A stretch of 47,478 nt of DNA from Chloroflexota bacterium (GTDB taxonomy: Bacteria; Chloroflexota; Limnocylindria; Limnocylindrales; CSP1-4), in the NCBI GenBank assembly GCA_003141955.1, contig PLOC01000070.1, positions 1 through 47,478 of the forward strand. The letters are read 5' to 3'. How positions within the stretch are numbered: position 1 is the stretch's first letter; every line of letters starts with the position of its first letter. The notes beneath the pieces are model-generated. The model was given only the letters and a program-made list of their open reading frames with translations, did not search any database and was not told where the DNA came from. Position numbers and translations under genes: made by a program. Of the stretch, positions 25,100-33,875 are shown piece by piece.

Positions 25100-26266
25100 G
25101 TGAACCGCTTCGAGGCCAACCTGCGCATACCCGGCCCCACGTCGCTCCCAGACGCCGTCCGCGAGGCCGGCGCCCGCCAGATGGTCAACCACCGGGGTCC
25201 GGAGTTCGCCACCCTTCAGAACAGCATCATCGCCCGCCTGAAGACCTTCTATAAGACCGAGAACGACGTTCTGATCGTCACCGCGGCCGGCACAGGCGGC
25301 CTCGAGTCGGCCATCGTCAGCTTCCTCTCCCCCGGCGACAAGGTCCTGGCCGTCACGATCGGCGCCTTCGGCGACCGCTTTGCCAAGATCGCCTCGGCCT
25401 ACGGCGCGGACGTCACCAGGCTCGCCTTCGAGTGGGGCAGGGCCGCGGATCCCGAGAAGGTCCGTGAGGCCCTGAAGGCCGGCGGCCCGTGGAAGGCCGT
25501 CCTGATGACCCAGAACGAGACCTCCACCGCCGTCACCAACCCGATAGAGGCGCTGGCCAAGGTCGCCCACGGAGTCGCGCCCGAGGCCCTGGTCCTCGTC
25601 GACGCGATCTCGGGCCTGGGCGCCGTCCCGTTCGAGACGGACGCCTGGGGCCTGGACGTTGTCGTCAGCGGCTCGCAGAAGGCCTGGATGGTCGCCCCAG
25701 GCCTCAGCTTCGTCGCCGTCTCGCCGCGCGCCTGGGAAGCGGCCGCAACGGCGAAGATGCCCAAGTTCTACTTCGATCTGCTCGCCCACAAGACCAGCGC
25801 CGAGGCGGGACAGACGCCGTGGACCCCGGCCGTGGCGGTCATGTTCCAGCTCGACGTCGCCCTCCAGCTGATGGAGCAGGAGACTCTCGCCGAGATCTGG
25901 AAGCGCCACGCGGCCGTCGGCGCTGCGGTTCGCGCCGGCCTGGAGACCCTCGGATTCAAGCTCCTGGCCGACCCCAAGTTCGCGTCGGACACGGTCACCG
26001 GCGCCTGGATTCCCGAAGACCTCGACTGGAAAGCCTTCAACGGCAAGCTCCGCAAGTACGGCCTCATCGTTGCCGGCGGCCAGGGCGCCCTCAAGGGCAA
26101 GATCTTCCGAATCGGGCACCTCGGCCACGTCACGATCCCGAACATCCTGAACGCGATGGCGGTCCTCGAGGAGACGCTCATCGAGCTCGGTCGACCCGTG
26201 ACTCCTGGCGCGGCCGTGGCCGCCGCCCAGGTCGCCGCCCTCAAGTCCCTCGGCCTGACCAGGTAA
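25100..26266 (+). CDS. Class V aminotransferase (alanine/serine-glyoxylate or phosphoserine type)
   Basis: A 388-residue PLP enzyme of fold type I, class V. Seen: the N-terminal RIPGPTSLPDAVREAG with RQMVNHRGPEF, LIVTAAGTGGLESAI, the PLP-binding Asp in LVDAISGLGAVPF, and the Schiff-base lysine K194 in SGSQKAW. By sequence it falls with alanine-glyoxylate aminotransferases, yet serA begins 10 bp after its stop. That placement suggests it converts 3-phosphohydroxypyruvate to phosphoserine in place of SerC. The GTG at 25100 has GAGG 8 nt upstream; an in-frame GTG at 25091 would add three residues. Confidence 0.9.
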   Translation: MNRFEANLRIPGPTSLPDAVREAGARQMVNHRGPEFATLQNSIIARLKTFYKTENDVLIVTAAGTGGLESAIVSFLSPGDKVLAVTIGAFGDRFAKIASAYGADVTRLAFEWGRAADPEKVREALKAGGPWKAVLMTQNETSTAVTNPIEALAKVAHGVAPEALVLVDAISGLGAVPFETDAWGLDVVVSGSQKAWMVAPGLSFVAVSPRAWEAAATAKMPKFYFDLLAHKTSAEAGQTPWTPAVAVMFQLDVALQLMEQETLAEIWKRHAAVGAAVRAGLETLGFKLLADPKFASDTVTGAWIPEDLDWKAFNGKLRKYGLIVAGGQGALKGKIFRIGHLGHVTIPNILNAMAVLEETLIELGRPVTPGAAVAAAQVAALKSLGLTR

Positions 26267-26276
26267 GGAGCATCCG

Positions 26277-27860
26277 ATGAAGATCCTCGTTGCGGAGCCA
26301 CTGGCCAAGCAGGGCATCGAGATCCTGCGAGCCCATCACGAGGTCGACGAGAAGATCGGCCTCTCGCCCGAAGAGCTCGCCGCCATCATCGGCGAGTACG
26401 ACGCCCTCTTGGTGCGCAGTCAGGTCAAGGTTACGGCCGAGATCCTGGCCCACGCCACGCGCATGATCGTGATCGGCCGGGCCGGCGTCGGTGTCGACAA
26501 CGTCGACCTCGAGGCCGCCACCAGGGCCGGCATCGTGGTCGTCAACGCCCCGACCGGCAACACCATCTCGGCCGCCGAGCAGACGATCGCCCTGATGCTG
26601 GCGCTCGCCCGCAAGACCGCGGCCGCGGACGCCTCGATGCGAAGGGGCGAATGGAAGCGGAGCTCCTTCACCGGCGTCGAGCTGCGCGGCCGCACCCTCG
26701 GCATCATCGGCCTGGGCAAGATCGGCCAGGCCGTGGCCGACCGCGCCCGCGGCCTCGAGATGAACATCATCGGCTACGACCCCTTTGTGACCGCGGACCA
26801 GGCCGCCCTGCACGGCATCAACCTGGTCGACGTCGAAACGATCATCGAGAAGGCCGACGTTATCACCGTCCACGTGCCGCTCAACAAGGCGACGCGGGGA
26901 ATGATCGGGCCCGATCAGATCTCCAAGCTCAAGCCGGGCGTGATGCTCGTCAACGTCGCTCGTGGCGGCGTCTACGACGAGGCCGCAGTCGCCGCCGGAC
27001 TCGCCGAGGGCAAGATCGCCGGCGCCGCATTCGACGTCTACGAGACTGAGCCTCCGGTCGACTCTCCCATTCTGACCGCACCGAACACGGTCCTGACCCC
27101 GCACCTCGGCGCTCTCACCGCCGAGGCCCAGCTGCGCGTGGCGGAGGAAGCCTGCGAGCAGGTCGTCGACGTCCTGGCCGGCCGATCGGCCCGCTACGCG
27201 GTCAACGCCCCGCTGCTCACCCCCGAGACGGCGCGCGCGATCGCCCCGTATCTGCCTCTCACCGAAACGCTCGGGCGCATCGGCGCGCAGTACTTCCGCG
27301 GCGCGGCAAAGGCCCTCACCGTAGACGTGGCCGGCGATCTGGCCAACTACGACGTTTCCCAGCTAACCGCGGCCGCTCTCCGGGGCATCCTCGAGAACGC
27401 CACGAGCGAGCGGGTCAATCTCATCAACGCCGGCTTCCTGGCCAGGAACCGGGGCCTGACGGTGAACGAGCGCAAGACCAACGACGCCGGCACGTTCGCG
27501 TCGCTGGTGACGCTGACGCTCGAAGGCGACACCGGCAAGGCCGTTGTGGCCGGCACGATCGCCAACGGAGAGCCCCGCCTGGTCCGCATCGACGACAATT
27601 GGCTCGACATGGCGCCGACGCCGCTGATGCTCGTCACACGCCATCAGGACAAGCCTGGCACCATGGGCCGAATCGGACTCATGCTCGGCGAGGCGGACGT
27701 GAACATTAGCGCCATGCACCTGGCTCGCACCGCGCCCAGGAAGGACGCCCTGATGCTTCTGGCCATCGACGACGAGGTCCCCGACGCCGTGGCTGCGGCC
27801 ATCCGGAACCACCCGGCGGTCCTCGACGTCTGGGTCATCCGGGCCGCCACCGACCGTTGA
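26277..27860 (+). CDS. serA: D-3-phosphoglycerate dehydrogenase with ACT domain
   Basis: A 527-residue long-form PGDH that starts serine synthesis by oxidising 3-phosphoglycerate. Seen: Rossmann motif GLGKIGQAVADRA, catalytic segments NVARGGVYDE (Arg), Glu in YETEPP, and His in TPHLGALTAEAQ. An intervening ASB domain (about 315-445) and a C-terminal ACT domain (about 450-525, LVTRHQDKPGTMGRIGLMLGEADVNISAMHL) follow; in relatives the ACT binds serine for feedback control. AAGGAG precedes the ATG. The stop overlaps the next gene's start (TTGA). It is flanked by the aminotransferase and a phosphatase-fold protein. Confidence 0.96.
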   Translation: MKILVAEPLAKQGIEILRAHHEVDEKIGLSPEELAAIIGEYDALLVRSQVKVTAEILAHATRMIVIGRAGVGVDNVDLEAATRAGIVVVNAPTGNTISAAEQTIALMLALARKTAAADASMRRGEWKRSSFTGVELRGRTLGIIGLGKIGQAVADRARGLEMNIIGYDPFVTADQAALHGINLVDVETIIEKADVITVHVPLNKATRGMIGPDQISKLKPGVMLVNVARGGVYDEAAVAAGLAEGKIAGAAFDVYETEPPVDSPILTAPNTVLTPHLGALTAEAQLRVAEEACEQVVDVLAGRSARYAVNAPLLTPETARAIAPYLPLTETLGRIGAQYFRGAAKALTVDVAGDLANYDVSQLTAAALRGILENATSERVNLINAGFLARNRGLTVNERKTNDAGTFASLVTLTLEGDTGKAVVAGTIANGEPRLVRIDDNWLDMAPTPLMLVTRHQDKPGTMGRIGLMLGEADVNISAMHLARTAPRKDALMLLAIDDEVPDAVAAAIRNHPAVLDVWVIRAATDR

Positions 27861-28708
27861 ACTCCTCTCTGCGGGATGCGGAGCGGTCCTCAGGGGCCGC
27901 TCCGCTCATTCCAGAAGGCCTCGACGCGATCCTGGTGCTGCTCCGGCACGGCCAGACCCAGTTCATCGTCGAGAAGCGCTTCCAGGGCCAGATGGAGGCA
28001 CCGCTGACTCGCCTCGGCGAGCGGCAGGCCGAGCTGGCCGGCGAGCGGCTCGCACACCCTCATGCCGCGCCTCCGCTGCCGATCCCCGATACTCCGCCCT
28101 TCGCCATCGTCCACTCCCCGTTGGGTCGGGCGCTCCGCACCGCGGAGCTCGTGGCCGGGGCTATGGACGCCGCCGGCCGCGCCACTCCCCCACTCCGCCC
28201 CGATGCGGGATTCCTCGAGATAGCCCAGGGCGAGTGGGAAGGGCTCACGGACACGGAGATCAAGGCCCGCTTCGGCGAGTCGCTGGCCGCGTGGCGGCGC
28301 TGGCCGACCCGCTTCCACGCGCCCGGCGGCGAAAGTCTCGAGCAGGTCCGAGCGCGTGTCGAAACCTCGCTGGCAGTGATCCTGGCGGAGCTGGCCGATG
28401 GGACGCCCCGCGGAACGCTGGATCGACACCAGGTCCTCGGTTACGCGGATACGGCCCATGAGAGCCCGCGCTGGTCGCTGATCGTCGGACACGGCGGAGT
28501 CTTCCGAGTCGCCGTCTGCGCCCTTCTCGGCCTTCCGGCGGCGCACTTCTGGAACTTCGACTTCGGCCTCGCCGCCATCTCGGTCGTCGAGATCCGGGCC
28601 GGTCGCGCGGTTCTGCGTGCGGTGAACCTGGACGAGCACCTGGGGCGGGAGGATGGCGCCGTTTCGGCCGAGTCACCACTGGAGCGCAGCCAGTCGGGCG
28701 CGCTGTGA
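27857..28708 (+). CDS. Histidine-phosphatase (phosphoglycerate-mutase-like) protein, candidate phosphoserine phosphatase
   Basis: A 283-residue member of the histidine phosphatase superfamily. The phospho-acceptor His lies in LLRHGQTQF (about residue 31). The first-half Arg is within HSPLGRALRTAEL, Glu in EIAQGEWEGLTDTEI, and the second catalytic His in VGHGGVFR. Its position directly after serA, with an overlapping TTGA start, makes it a good candidate for the metal-independent phosphoserine phosphatase type known from Hydrogenobacter. A mutase or broad phosphatase role is possible. A later GTG start near residue 27 would remove part of the core strand, so the TTG at 27857 is kept with some doubt. 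Confidence 0.82.
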   Translation: MNSSLRDAERSSGAAPLIPEGLDAILVLLRHGQTQFIVEKRFQGQMEAPLTRLGERQAELAGERLAHPHAAPPLPIPDTPPFAIVHSPLGRALRTAELVAGAMDAAGRATPPLRPDAGFLEIAQGEWEGLTDTEIKARFGESLAAWRRWPTRFHAPGGESLEQVRARVETSLAVILAELADGTPRGTLDRHQVLGYADTAHESPRWSLIVGHGGVFRVAVCALLGLPAAHFWNFDFGLAAISVVEIRAGRAVLRAVNLDEHLGREDGAVSAESPLERSQSGAL

Positions 28709-28722
28709 GGCCGGCGCCGGCC
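28709..28722. repeat. 14-bp perfect palindrome after the serine operon
   Basis: GGCCGG followed by CG-CC arms form a perfect self-complementary 14-mer starting one base after the stop codon. It lies between convergent genes and may help end transcription, though no U-tract follows and the hairpin loop would have to open inside the palindrome. Confidence 0.35.
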
Positions 28723-28775
28723 GGGTTCGTCGCCCGCGCCCTGAGCGAGCCCGTACCCCGCGGCCGCCGTCGCCC

Positions 28776-31217
28776 TCAGCTACGCCTAGCTCCGCCCTTC
28801 GGCGGACGCTTGGGACCGCGACCCGGGACGCGGAAGACGAGCCTGAGCAGGGCCTGGCGAATCCGACGCTGGGCCGCGGCCAGGGAGATGAGCCGGTCTG
28901 TCGGCAGGTGCCGCCGGCCGTAGACGACCTCGACCTGCGCGGTCGCCACCTCGCCCAGGGGATCTCGTGCTCGCGGGACCAGATCGGCGAGCATCCCGGT
29001 GTACTCGTACACGGTCTGCGTTGGCAGCGGCCTGTAGCCAAGCCTGCTGGCCGCCCGGACGATGCCCCGGTACACGGTCTCGGGACCCTCCAACCGGCGC
29101 GGCCGGCGCCGCCATACGACCAGGAGCGCCAGCAGGACCACGAGAACGATCACGGCCGTAAGGACCATCAAGCTGGAGCCGCCGTTGTCGGTGGATCCGG
29201 GCGACGCCGAGCCGCCGGCGCCACCGTGCCGTGGCGTCACATCCTGAACGCCGGTGCCGGAGCTCGACGGAGACGGCGACGGAGTCGGCGAAGCCGTGGT
29301 CGCGCTACCAACTGGGAGCTCGGTCGGCTGGCCCACCGAGCCCCCGGTCGGATCGAATGGGATCCAACCGAAGCCCGGGAAATAGACCTCAACCCAGGCG
29401 TGGCGCTGCTGCCCGGTCACGTCGACCGTGTTCGTGGCCTTGTCAAAGGAGCCCGACAGGTACCCCTCGACGTAGCGGGCGGGATAGCCCTCCATCCGCA
29501 TCAGCATCGTCATCGTGGTGGCGTATTGCTCGCAGAAGCCCTTCCTGAACGTGGCAAAGCAATCGACCGTGCTGAGCGAGGCGCATGCCAGGTCCGAGAT
29601 GTTGGTGTCGTAGGTGAAGTTGCTGGGATCGCGCAGGTACTCCTGGATGGCGCTCGCCGCGTCATAGGCGTTCGTGAAGTGCCCCGTCTTCGGGTCGACG
29701 GCCACGCCGTTGACTTTCGCCCACGCCTCGATCCAGGTCAGCAAGCTCTGCCCCGCGGCACCCACCAGGTCCGCGCCCTGTGTGTACCGAGCCAGAAGAG
29801 CGGGCGGGTAGTCCGTGCCGGCGTGCGACAGCTGCCACCCAGTAAGCCCGCCGCCTTTGGGATCCAGATTCGGAACGAACGAGATCACGCTGTAGGTCGT
29901 GGCATCGGTGGGGAACCAGACAACGTCAGAATCCTGAGGCGAGCCGCCTACGAGAACGCGAGTGACCTGAACGCTCGCCGACGCGGGCTCGTTGGCCACC
30001 AGGAGGTGACTCAGCGACGCGTCGCGAACCTGGACCGTGTACGTGAACGTGATTCGGCCCGCGGTGTCCGGCGCGACTTGATCGAGAGTCCCGTCGTTCA
30101 ATGAGACGTCGGGCTTGAGGACGCTCTGCCAACCTGCGCTCGCCGACCAGCCGGTCGACATGAAGTCGTCGTACGAGATCACACGCCAGTGGGTGTTGAG
30201 TTCGCCCTGCGGCATCTGGATGGTCAAGACAACGGCGCCGGACGCGCTGAACGACGACCCGATGACTGTCGAGCTTGCGAAATCGGCGCCCTGGCTGAAA
30301 CGGCTCTTGCTCCCAGTAGGCAGATAAGTGCTGATCCATGTCGCGAGATCGTGGAAATTGCCACCAAACCCTGACCAGGCATTGGCCAGCGGGGCCGAAC
30401 TGGCGACCGTCGTCAGGATCAATGCGCCACATATCGCCGCCGAGGCGAAACTGAGACCGCCCTGGAGTCGCGGTCCGTTGAGGTCGCCCCCACGCCAGAT
30501 GCGGTGCCGCTGCAGCGTCGTGCGCTCATCTGCGGCATGAGCCTGCAGCAGCAGCACCATTGCGGCGGCGCTGAAGAGGACCAGGGCCGGGAACTGATTC
30601 TGGTCCGTGAGCGCCATGTTCGCGAGCAGGACGACCGCCATCAGCAGAACACCGTTGATGGCGCGGTGGTACCCAAAGACGTCGTAGGAAGCGGCCTGCG
30701 CAGTCCCCCAGACGACGATGCCGATGATCAGGCAGAAGTGCCCGTACTGAGTGGTGGAGATCTGGTGGCGCCAGGTCAGATCGAGATAGGCCTGGGCCAC
30801 GGAGGTCGCGGCGGCCTGGAACCACCCCGCCAGACCCGGGGTCGCGCCCAGCGGAAGTGGAACGACCGAGCCCACGACCTCGATCAAGACGAAAGCTCCG
30901 ACGGCCGCGCCCGTGACCTGGGCGAGCCACGGGGCGACCTCGACGCGGGAGCTGATGTAGCCCCACACGACGGCGGCGAGCCCGATCCAGATGACGAAGC
31001 TCGTCAGGTCGTCTCGCCCGAGGATCCACCGGGCGTCTGCGATCGACCACGCCGTCGTGCCGGCCATCATCAAGACCAGCGCCAGGCTCAGCCAACCCTC
31101 GTCCGGGCGTAACCGTTCCACCAACCCGCCCAGGATGCCGGGGTCGTCGAATCCGCGATCCCAGGCTTGCGACCGCAACTCGCCTGCTGGCTGCCGCGGC
31201 ATCGACCCCGCGGTCAT
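28776..31217 (-). CDS. Membrane transglutaminase-like protein (DUF3488/TgpA type)
   Basis: An 813-residue protein. The N-terminal part has about six membrane helices (from about residue 45 to 250). A long extracytoplasmic region follows, with a transglutaminase core: catalytic Cys in KGFCEQYATTM (about 562), His in QRHAWVEVYFPGFGW (about 605) and Asp in FDPTGG (about 623). Then come a Ser/Thr/Pro linker, one more helix (about 685-705) and a cytoplasmic DUF4129-like tail. TgpA-like proteins work at the envelope. The ATG at 31217 overlaps the DUF58 stop (ATGA), giving the classic MoxR-DUF58-transglutaminase operon. Its exact substrate is unknown. Confidence 0.92.
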   Translation of the reverse strand: MTAGSMPRQPAGELRSQAWDRGFDDPGILGGLVERLRPDEGWLSLALVLMMAGTTAWSIADARWILGRDDLTSFVIWIGLAAVVWGYISSRVEVAPWLAQVTGAAVGAFVLIEVVGSVVPLPLGATPGLAGWFQAAATSVAQAYLDLTWRHQISTTQYGHFCLIIGIVVWGTAQAASYDVFGYHRAINGVLLMAVVLLANMALTDQNQFPALVLFSAAAMVLLLQAHAADERTTLQRHRIWRGGDLNGPRLQGGLSFASAAICGALILTTVASSAPLANAWSGFGGNFHDLATWISTYLPTGSKSRFSQGADFASSTVIGSSFSASGAVVLTIQMPQGELNTHWRVISYDDFMSTGWSASAGWQSVLKPDVSLNDGTLDQVAPDTAGRITFTYTVQVRDASLSHLLVANEPASASVQVTRVLVGGSPQDSDVVWFPTDATTYSVISFVPNLDPKGGGLTGWQLSHAGTDYPPALLARYTQGADLVGAAGQSLLTWIEAWAKVNGVAVDPKTGHFTNAYDAASAIQEYLRDPSNFTYDTNISDLACASLSTVDCFATFRKGFCEQYATTMTMLMRMEGYPARYVEGYLSGSFDKATNTVDVTGQQRHAWVEVYFPGFGWIPFDPTGGSVGQPTELPVGSATTASPTPSPSPSSSGTGVQDVTPRHGGAGGSASPGSTDNGGSSLMVLTAVIVLVVLLALLVVWRRRPRRLEGPETVYRGIVRAASRLGYRPLPTQTVYEYTGMLADLVPRARDPLGEVATAQVEVVYGRRHLPTDRLISLAAAQRRIRQALLRLVFRVPGRGPKRPPKGGARRS

Positions 31218-32443
31218 GCCAGCACCGTCCCGAGATCGTCGCCAGCCGCGACTTTGCACGCCTTGAGGTCGTATTCGGCCAGGGCGAAACGGAGCGCTCG
31301 CCGCTGCATCGACTCGCCACCGGGCTCGTCGCCCACACCGCGCCGTCCCGGTTGACCGGCCCGCTCATAGCTGGCCGCGTCGAGGGTCACGACCACCGCG
31401 GCAACGCCCCTGCTCCGCAGCGCCGCCAGCGCCCGGATCCACGATCGGTCGAGCGAGGGGGTCACGACTACGGCCGTCATTCCGCGCCGCAAACGGGGCA
31501 GGCCTGCGAGCAGCACTTCGCCCAATGGCGAATGACCGTCGCCGTCGACGGCCGCCAGCAGCGCCATGATCTTCAGTCGCTGGCGCGGGCCCCGGTCTGC
31601 CGGGATCGAGACGAGCCGATGCCCGCTGATCGTCACGCCCACAGCCCGGTTCTCGACGATCGCGTCGTGGACGATGGAGGCCGCCACTCGGAGCGACTCC
31701 TCGACCGTCGAAACGTCACCCTCTCCGCACTGCACGGCGGTCTCCAGATCCACGAAGAGCCACACGTCGGCGGTCTGTTCCAGGTCGAATTCCTTGACCT
31801 GGATCTCGCCCAGGCGAGCGGTGCTGCGCCAGTGGATTCGGTTGAAGCTGTCGCCCGGGGCGTAGGGCCGGACGGTGGTGGCCAGCGGAGTCGTCTGGAG
31901 CGTCCGCTCCGGGGCTGAGTGCGTACCCTCAAGGTTCGCGTTCGGCAACCGCCATCTCGGCAGGGGCACCACGCGCGGAAACACGGTGACGACCGTGGGC
32001 CGGCCTACCGTGGCGGCCGCTTCGAAGAAGCCGAACGGATCGCCCGTCCGCACGACCATCGGCTCGATTCGGTACGTGCCCCGCCTCGTCAGCGGCACGA
32101 TCGCGACCCAGGATCGCTGAGCCCACGAGCGCAGGCCAAGGGCGCGGCCGGGGAGCGGCACTGGCAGATCAGTCGGGTTGTAGACCTCCAGCCACGGCTT
32201 GGGCAAACGGCTGGTGTTGGAGATGCTGTACGTGGTCCGGAGATCGTCCCCGACGTGGCCCTGGCGATGATCCACGCGATAGCCGGCCTCCAGATCCGCA
32301 AGGCCGAAGCGAGTGAGAACGTAGCTCCCGCCCACGGCAAGAAGCCCCAGGTAGACGACGTAGAAGAGGAACGGCAACCCGGTCGAGAACGCGGCAAGCA
32401 TCAGAACCAGCGCCACGACCAGGAACTGAAGCCGCCGGATCAC
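31214..32443 (-). CDS. DUF58 (vWA-like) protein
   Basis: A 409-residue protein with two N-terminal membrane helices (about 5-45). A beta-rich region (ISNTSRLPKPWLEVYNPTDLP) follows, and then the DUF58 core with YAPGDSFNRIHWRSTARLGEIQVKEFDLEQ and a vWA-type strand VWLFVDLETAV. DUF58 proteins are partners of MoxR ATPases and are thought to act with transglutaminase-like membrane proteins. The GTG start lies 21 bp after the MoxR gene stop; its end overlaps the next start by four bases, so all three genes are one transcription unit. Confidence 0.92.
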   Translation of the reverse strand: MIRRLQFLVVALVLMLAAFSTGLPFLFYVVYLGLLAVGGSYVLTRFGLADLEAGYRVDHRQGHVGDDLRTTYSISNTSRLPKPWLEVYNPTDLPVPLPGRALGLRSWAQRSWVAIVPLTRRGTYRIEPMVVRTGDPFGFFEAAATVGRPTVVTVFPRVVPLPRWRLPNANLEGTHSAPERTLQTTPLATTVRPYAPGDSFNRIHWRSTARLGEIQVKEFDLEQTADVWLFVDLETAVQCGEGDVSTVEESLRVAASIVHDAIVENRAVGVTISGHRLVSIPADRGPRQRLKIMALLAAVDGDGHSPLGEVLLAGLPRLRRGMTAVVVTPSLDRSWIRALAALRSRGVAAVVVTLDAASYERAGQPGRRGVGDEPGGESMQRRALRFALAEYDLKACKVAAGDDLGTVLA

Positions 32444-32464
32444 GACGCTTTGCCCTTCTCGACG

Positions 32465-33496
32465 CTAGCGGGCGGGGCTGCCGCTCGCGCCCCTCCGGAC
32501 CGCGGCCGTGCCATCCCGCACGTCCGCCCTCTCTCCTCGGCGGAGGGAAGGAGCCGCCCGGCCAGGATCCACGGCCACGCTTTCTAGCAGCTCGGCCACG
32601 ACCTGGCGGGGGTCGATGTCGTGCATCGACGAACTCGTCTTGATGATCAGGCGGTGAGCCAGGCAGGACTCGGCCAGAGTCTTGATGTCGTCGGGGATGA
32701 CGTAGTCACGACCGGCCAGCGCCGCCAGCGCCTGGCCCGTGCGGTACAGGGCCAGCGAACCACGCGGCGACGCGCCCAGGTAAACGTCCGGGTGGGTGCG
32801 GGTGGCGTTGACCAGCCGGACGATGTAGTCCGCCACGCTCGGATCGACGTAGATCTCGCGCACACCCTTCTGGAGCGCAAGCAGATCCTCGACCGACAGG
32901 ACCTCCTTGAGATCCTCGAGCGGGTGGGTGATCTTCTGCTGATCGAGGATCGTCTGCTCGTCGGCCTGGCTCGGGTAGCCCAATCGGATGCGGAGCATGA
33001 AGCGATCGAGCTGGGCTTCCGGCAGGGCGAACGTACCCTCGTATTCGATCGGGTTCTGTGTGGCGATCACGAGGAACGGCTCCGGCATCGCGTAAGTCGT
33101 GCCATCGATCGTGGCCTGATGCTCCTCCATGCATTCGAGCAGGGAGGACTGAGTCTTGGGCGTGGCTCGGTTGATTTCGTCGGCCAGGACGACCTGGGCC
33201 ATGATCGGGCCCGGCCGGAACTCGAACTCCTGAGTCCGCTGGTTGTAGATCGAAAGGCCCGTCACGTCCGACGGGAGAAGATCCGGCGTGAACTGGATGC
33301 GGCGGAAGCTGCAGCCGAGGCTGCGGGCCACGGCCTTGGCCAGCATCGTCTTGCCCGTACCGGGCACATCCTCGATCAGCAGGTGACCCCGGCACAGCAG
33401 AGCGACCAGCGTCAGGCGAACTTCCTGCCTCTTGCCGACGATCACGCGTTCGACGTTGGCCGCAACTCGCTCGCCGGTCTCTTGAATGCTCGTCAT
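32465..33496 (-). CDS. MoxR-family AAA+ ATPase
   Basis: A 343-residue chaperone-like AAA+ ATPase. Seen: Walker [32 protein letters not shown], Walker [30 protein letters not shown], sensor 1 [14 protein letters not shown], and the Arg finger and sensor 2 region [10 protein letters not shown]. MoxR proteins help mature or load metal into partner proteins bearing vWA domains, here the DUF58 product just downstream. The ATG is preceded by a purine-rich GGGGGAGAAGAGAG site. A TAGTAT -10 candidate lies about 100 bp upstream. Confidence 0.95.
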   Translation of the reverse strand: MTSIQETGERVAANVERVIVGKRQEVRLTLVALLCRGHLLIEDVPGTGKTMLAKAVARSLGCSFRRIQFTPDLLPSDVTGLSIYNQRTQEFEFRPGPIMAQVVLADEINRATPKTQSSLLECMEEHQATIDGTTYAMPEPFLVIATQNPIEYEGTFALPEAQLDRFMLRIRLGYPSQADEQTILDQQKITHPLEDLKEVLSVEDLLALQKGVREIYVDPSVADYIVRLVNATRTHPDVYLGASPRGSLALYRTGQALAALAGRDYVIPDDIKTLAESCLAHRLIIKTSSSMHDIDPRQVVAELLESVAVDPGRAAPSLRRGERADVRDGTAAVRRGASGSPAR

Positions 33497-33875
33497 CGGG
33501 CTCTCTTCTCCCCCTCAGAGGTTCGTTGATGATCCGCGAGCGAGTCGCAGAGTCGGTTTCCGGCCATGGCCCCTTCCAGGAACCCCTGGGGGACGCAACA
33601 TACTACGCCCAGACGGCCTGCCGCTAGCGCGTGTGACCGACGCCGGTACGTCCTGCGGTCGCCTGCAGGGGGCGGTCGCCAACCGGGTGCTCGACACCGG
33701 TTGCGAGTAGCCATATCCTGGCAGCCTTGCGAGTCGCCTTGCAAAAAGCGGGACCTTCGGATTCCGCCATGAGTACGAGCAGGGCGGCTCACTGGGCCGG
33801 TACAACGGCGTACCCTCCACGGGCGAGCGCACGGTTGACAGCGCTCGGAACTGACAAAGGACATCGGAGCACCAG
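33497..33875. promoter_or_regulatory. Divergent intergenic region between moxR and the Zn-ribbon gene
   Basis: A 379-bp stretch with no gene. It contains TAGTAT (33605-33600, minus) as a candidate -10 for the MoxR operon. An imperfect hairpin with CAACCG/CGGTTG arms lies near 33677-33703. A TTGACA at 33835-33840 on the plus strand has no clear -10 after it. GGAG lies 8 nt before the ATG at 33876. Confidence 0.45.
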
